Positions 5,177 through 7,632 of a DNA stretch of 7,632 bases are shown one piece after another. The notes below the pieces were generated by a model. It ran no database searches. It worked only from the letters and a program-made list of their open reading frames with translations, and had not been told where the DNA came from. A program made the position numbers and the translations under genes. Position 1 is the first letter of the stretch, and each line of letters starts with the position of its first letter. The DNA is taken from the NCBI GenBank assembly GCA_031259655.1, contig JAIRLF010000351.1, positions 1 to 7,632 on the forward strand, read 5' to 3'. The stretch is from Prevotellaceae bacterium (GTDB lineage: Bacteria; Bacteroidota; Bacteroidia; Bacteroidales; UBA932).

Positions 5177-7128
5177 AAAAGTCGATTTTCTACCATTCGG
5201 ACGATATATTGTTGGATAATTGCTTTCAGTTTTGTTTCCATACTGTGTTGTTCCGGTATTGTTCCCAGCAAGTTGTTTTTGAGGAAAACATCGGATTTGT
5301 AATTAAATACGGATTTTGTTTCGTAACTGTCGAACTGCAGGAAATAATCATTTTGCATAAATTGATATAGCCGGTTATTATAATTGACCACAAACTTATC
5401 ATGTCGGTCGACATTAAAAATATCCTGACCGTAAGCGAAATATGGTTTATCGTAGTTCAGATAGCCCAAGATAGAAGGCATGATATCGATTTGTTGCACA
5501 GGCATGGTATCCAATCCTTTCAAATCGTTGCCGGTGGGATGATAGAACAAAATCGGGACTGCGTAACTGTTTATATCCGTATGATATTCGTCGTGAGATG
5601 TTTGGTTGATATGGTCAGCCGTTATGACAAACAGCGTGTTGCCGTACCATTCGTATTGCGACATTTTCGTAAAAAACAGGCGTAAAGCATAATCCGAGTA
5701 TCCGACACATTTGTGAATCGGCTGTGTACCTTCGGGAAACCGTCCTTCGTATCGTTGCGGAATACGAAAAGGGTGATGCGAACTCGCCGTAAAGACGGAT
5801 GTAACAAAAGGTTGCTTAAATTCGTCCATCTTGTTGGCGTAGAATTGCAGAAATTCTTCATCCCAAACCGCCCACATACCGTCCAAGTCCCGATTTCCGT
5901 ATTCGTCGAGCCCGAAATATTCGTCGAAACCGGCGCTATTGGCGTATGCTTGAAAACCCATCGAACCGTTCGGCGCTCCGTGAAAAAATGCCGAATAATA
6001 ACCTTTCGTTTTCAGAATGTGGGCTATTCCGCTGATATCGTTGGTCGAATAGGGCGTGAGAATAAACGGTTCAATAAACATAGGGATGCTTGAGAGTATC
6101 GAAGGCATGGCGTCTATTGATTTTCGTCCGTTGCTGTAAGAATAGGTAAAAGTCAGACCTTCTGCGCATAGAGAGTCTAAAAACGGAGTATAGCCTTTGT
6201 AAGTTCCGTTGTCGAGATGTTTGTTGAAAAATCCCGAATATTCTTTTCCGAAGCTTTCGAGGATGATGATTACAACATTCAAAGGTTTAAATTCTTCTTT
6301 CGGATGAGGATAATGAAGCGGAGAATAAATTGCGGTCATTTCGTCTTCGTTATCAAAATATTGCGGGTTGACAAATACTTTTTTGTCTATAGTCCTGATG
6401 ATACAGAAAGGAGTGTTAAGAACAATAGCGGTTTCGTCGCCTTTAACGGCATATTTATTTGCATTACTTAGCGTTATCGGACGAGTTGCTACTCCTGCAC
6501 CTCCACGCATCCCGATGACTGTAACGTAAATAAAAGCGCACATCAGCAATGTGTGTACAAGATAGAAAGCTATTCTTGATTTAAGCGAAAATTTCTGTCG
6601 TTCAACGATTTTAGGAAAACGATACAGCTTGTATATTGCGAAAACAAGTACAACGGCAAACAGGCTGACATACCAATATTCAAATATGCCGTGTATAAAG
6701 ATTTGTGTAATATTGGTTTCGTTTTGAAATTCGGAAAAAACGGTGTTTGTCGTGCGCCGGTTTGTGAAACGAAAGTAAACAATATCAATACAATTGGCAA
6801 TGACGGCAATGCTGTTTATCACAACGAAAATCCATTTTGCTACATTTTGATAAACTTTGTAATACCTGAACCTGAACGGAATAATTTGCATGAACAAATA
6901 TAGCGAGTTGGTATAAGCCAAAGCAGAGATATCGAACTGAAAAGCGCCCTTTAAGAGTGTAACGAAATGACCGAAAGTCATATCGGGAAAATAGCTGTTA
7001 TTCGCCAGAAAGAAAAAAATCCTGCACAGGTAATAAATGAACAGCATCAACACGAAATTGCACAGGAAAACTCCCGCCGGCTCAATTTTAATACGATTGT
7101 ATCCCGTATGTAATATTTTCTTAACCAC
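5155..7128 (-). CDS. LtaS-like membrane sulfatase-fold phosphotransferase (LTA synthase family)
   Basis: With the GTG at 7128 the protein has 657 residues (starting VVKKILHTGYNRIK), normal for the family. The frame extends to a TTG at 7194, but that codon lies in the promoter, so it cannot be the start. Five membrane segments precede the catalytic domain (about 21-43, 60-84, 97-119, 148-168, 184-206). The extracytoplasmic alkaline-phosphatase/sulfatase fold begins at LNVVIIILESFG, with E291 as metal ligand; the nucleophile position is Ser337 in NGRKSIDAMPS (Thr in Staphylococcus LtaS); H451/H452 lie in SSHHPF; D505 and H506 in FVITADHIN complete the metal site. Relatives transfer glycerol-phosphate or phosphoethanolamine from lipids to glycans or polymers. 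Bacteroidetes do not make classical LTA, so the acceptor is unknown. It appears monocistronic. Its last six residues come from an intergenic repeat. Confidence 0.87.
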   Translation of the reverse strand: MVKKILHTGYNRIKIEPAGVFLCNFVLMLFIYYLCRIFFFLANNSYFPDMTFGHFVTLLKGAFQFDISALAYTNSLYLFMQIIPFRFRYYKVYQNVAKWIFVVINSIAVIANCIDIVYFRFTNRRTTNTVFSEFQNETNITQIFIHGIFEYWYVSLFAVVLVFAIYKLYRFPKIVERQKFSLKSRIAFYLVHTLLMCAFIYVTVIGMRGGAGVATRPITLSNANKYAVKGDETAIVLNTPFCIIRTIDKKVFVNPQYFDNEDEMTAIYSPLHYPHPKEEFKPLNVVIIILESFGKEYSGFFNKHLDNGTYKGYTPFLDSLCAEGLTFTYSYSNGRKSIDAMPSILSSIPMFIEPFILTPYSTNDISGIAHILKTKGYYSAFFHGAPNGSMGFQAYANSAGFDEYFGLDEYGNRDLDGMWAVWDEEFLQFYANKMDEFKQPFVTSVFTASSHHPFRIPQRYEGRFPEGTQPIHKCVGYSDYALRLFFTKMSQYEWYGNTLFVITADHINQTSHDEYHTDINSYAVPILFYHPTGNDLKGLDTMPVQQIDIMPSILGYLNYDKPYFAYGQDIFNVDRHDKFVVNYNNRLYQFMQNDYFLQFDSYETKSVFNYKSDVFLKNNLLGTIPEQHSMETKLKAIIQQYIVRMVENRLLELRTKS

Positions 7129-7164
7129 TTGTTTATCTAAATATAATCTGTTTGTAACATTTTG

Positions 7165-7195
7165 CAAAGATAAAGCAATAAGGGTGTATTCCAAA
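7165..7195 (-). promoter_or_regulatory. Consensus Bacteroidetes promoter for the LtaS-like gene
   Basis: On the minus strand TTTG (7195-7192), a 19-base spacer and TATCTTTG (7172-7165) match TTTG-N19-21-TAnnTTTG exactly. Transcription should begin near 7158-7160, about 30 bases before the GTG at 7128. The leader AACAGATTATATTTAGATAA is A/T-rich without Shine-Dalgarno, as usual for this phylum. Confidence 0.8.
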
Positions 7196-7262
7196 ATTCC
7201 CTATAATCAAAATATTTGCGGGTTTACAGATAATTGACTGCGTCGAACAGCCCGTAGGGCAT

Positions 7263-7327
7263 TCCTATAAGGATCCTATAAGGTTCCTATAAGGTTCCTA
7301 TAAGCTCATTTTCTATAAGCTCATTTT
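7263..7327. repeat. Tandem repeats: four 11-bp TCCTATAAGGT units, then two 15-bp units
   Basis: Units start at 7263, 7274, 7285 and 7296 (TCCTATAAGG with A, T, T, then a CT-ending variant). The fourth unit merges into CTATAAGCTCATTTT, repeated exactly at 7298-7312 and 7313-7327. The 11-bp spacing is close to one helical turn. The block lies 68 bp upstream of the LtaS-like gene's -33 element. A small GCCC-GTA-GGGC hairpin (7250-7260) lies just beside it. No gene is present in 7196-7443. Confidence 0.8.
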
Positions 7328-7412
7328 CGTTTTCTGAATTTGCGATAGTATAGGAGTTCTGATATAATGAAAAAGGAAGCGAATTTTTAAATTCTCACAG
7401 GGACTTCACAAC

Positions 7413-7437
7413 ATTATCCATAAAATCTGTGGATAAT
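7413..7437. other. 8-bp inverted repeat containing a perfect DnaA-box sequence
   Basis: ATTATCCA (7413-7420) and TGGATAAT (7430-7437) are exact inverted arms around 9 bases. The right side contains TGTGGATAA (7428-7436), a perfect DnaA box on the minus strand; the left TTATCCATA differs from the box by one base. It begins 6 bp after the stop of the gene at 7444, so it could instead be a weak terminator hairpin, although no U-run follows. Confidence 0.45.
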
Positions 7438-7443
7438 ACTAAT

Positions 7444-7632
7444 TTACGGAGCGGGTGACAGTCCTTCAAAGCGTACCGACCATGAGCCGTTGTCAGGGAA
7501 TCCGGGGGCATGGACATTGGGCGCTCCGTCCCAGCCTGCCGCCATCATTGCGACCGCATACAGCAGTCCGCCGTTGGACGGGAAATACGGGAACGGTCCG
7601 CCGGCACTCAATCCGACCGTGTTATAGCCGTT
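7444..7632 (-). CDS. C-terminal end of a probable carbohydrate-active enzyme (5' part outside window)
   Basis: The minus strand is open from the window edge to the TAA at 7444-7446, giving 62 residues: NGYNTVGLSAGGPFPYFPSN at the start, then GGLLYAVAMMAAGWDG, and HAPGFPDNGSW before a final VRFEGLSPAP. The Trp/Gly/Pro-rich ending with GGLL.AVAMM.AGWDG resembles, from memory, the ends of Bacteroidetes six-hairpin-type glycoside hydrolases, but the family cannot be fixed from so short a piece. GC content is clearly higher than in the adjoining spacer, as expected of coding sequence. The gene reads toward the LtaS-like gene with about 250 bp of spacer containing that gene's own promoter. Confidence 0.65.
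   Translation of the reverse strand, partial: NGYNTVGLSAGGPFPYFPSNGGLLYAVAMMAAGWDGAPNVHAPGFPDNGSWSVRFEGLSPAP

Noticed and set aside
7192..7194. TTG as start of the LtaS-like gene
   Set aside because: It lies in the -33 promoter element, upstream of the expected transcription start.
7363..7390. TATAAT followed by a 7-codon frame (MKKEANF, stop at 7388)
   Set aside because: Too short to support as a gene; a sigma70-type TATAAT is not the typical promoter of this phylum, and GAATTT-TT-AAATTC here is simply an AT-rich palindrome.

Overview
The window looks like chromosomal DNA from a member of the Bacteroidetes (Bacteroidota), not closely identifiable from 7.6 kb. The reasons are two upstream regions carrying the Bacteroidetes-type promoter (TTTG about 19-20 bases before TAnnTTTG), the lack of Shine-Dalgarno sequences before the starts, the gene content (a secreted GH78-type glycosidase, a LtaS-like membrane phosphotransferase/sulfatase-fold enzyme, a diheme protein of the hydrazine-synthase-alpha-like superfamily), and intergenic spaces filled with short dispersed repeats. 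There is no phage, plasmid, CRISPR or transposase gene in the window.

Layout. Positions 1-1302 (+) hold the C-terminal part of a secreted-type diheme cytochrome-like protein with two CXXCH motifs. A convergent 217-bp spacer (1303-1519) is built from repeat modules. On the minus strand, a GH78-like alpha-L-rhamnosidase gene (4740 to 2974) is followed after 14 bp by an nhaC-type Na+/H+ antiporter gene (2959 to 1520). The two probably form one transcript from a promoter at about 4782-4813. The antiporter reading frame is complete and in phase except for a single in-frame amber codon at 2639-2641, where relatives (from memory of the family) have an aromatic residue. A 414-bp spacer (4741-5154) carries the promoter plus further copies of the same repeat modules and a hairpin. 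Next comes a LtaS-like five-TM phosphoglycerol/phosphoethanolamine transferase-type gene (7128 to 5155, minus) with a textbook promoter at 7165-7195. Upstream of that is a region with 11-bp and 15-bp tandem repeats and a DnaA-box-like inverted repeat. The last 189 bases (7444-7632, minus) are the C-terminal end of another, probably carbohydrate-active, protein.

How the genes relate. The rhamnosidase and antiporter look co-transcribed; the first would act on rhamnose-containing glycans in the periplasm or at the cell surface, and the antiporter is a plasma-membrane ion exchanger with no obvious direct tie to it. The other genes look like independent units. No convincing new multi-gene defence or metabolic system was seen. 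The most noteworthy points are the lone amber codon in nhaC, the shared REP-like modules in both repeat-rich spacers (with gene stop codons lying inside the repeats), and the promoter that overrules the longest possible start of the LtaS-like gene.
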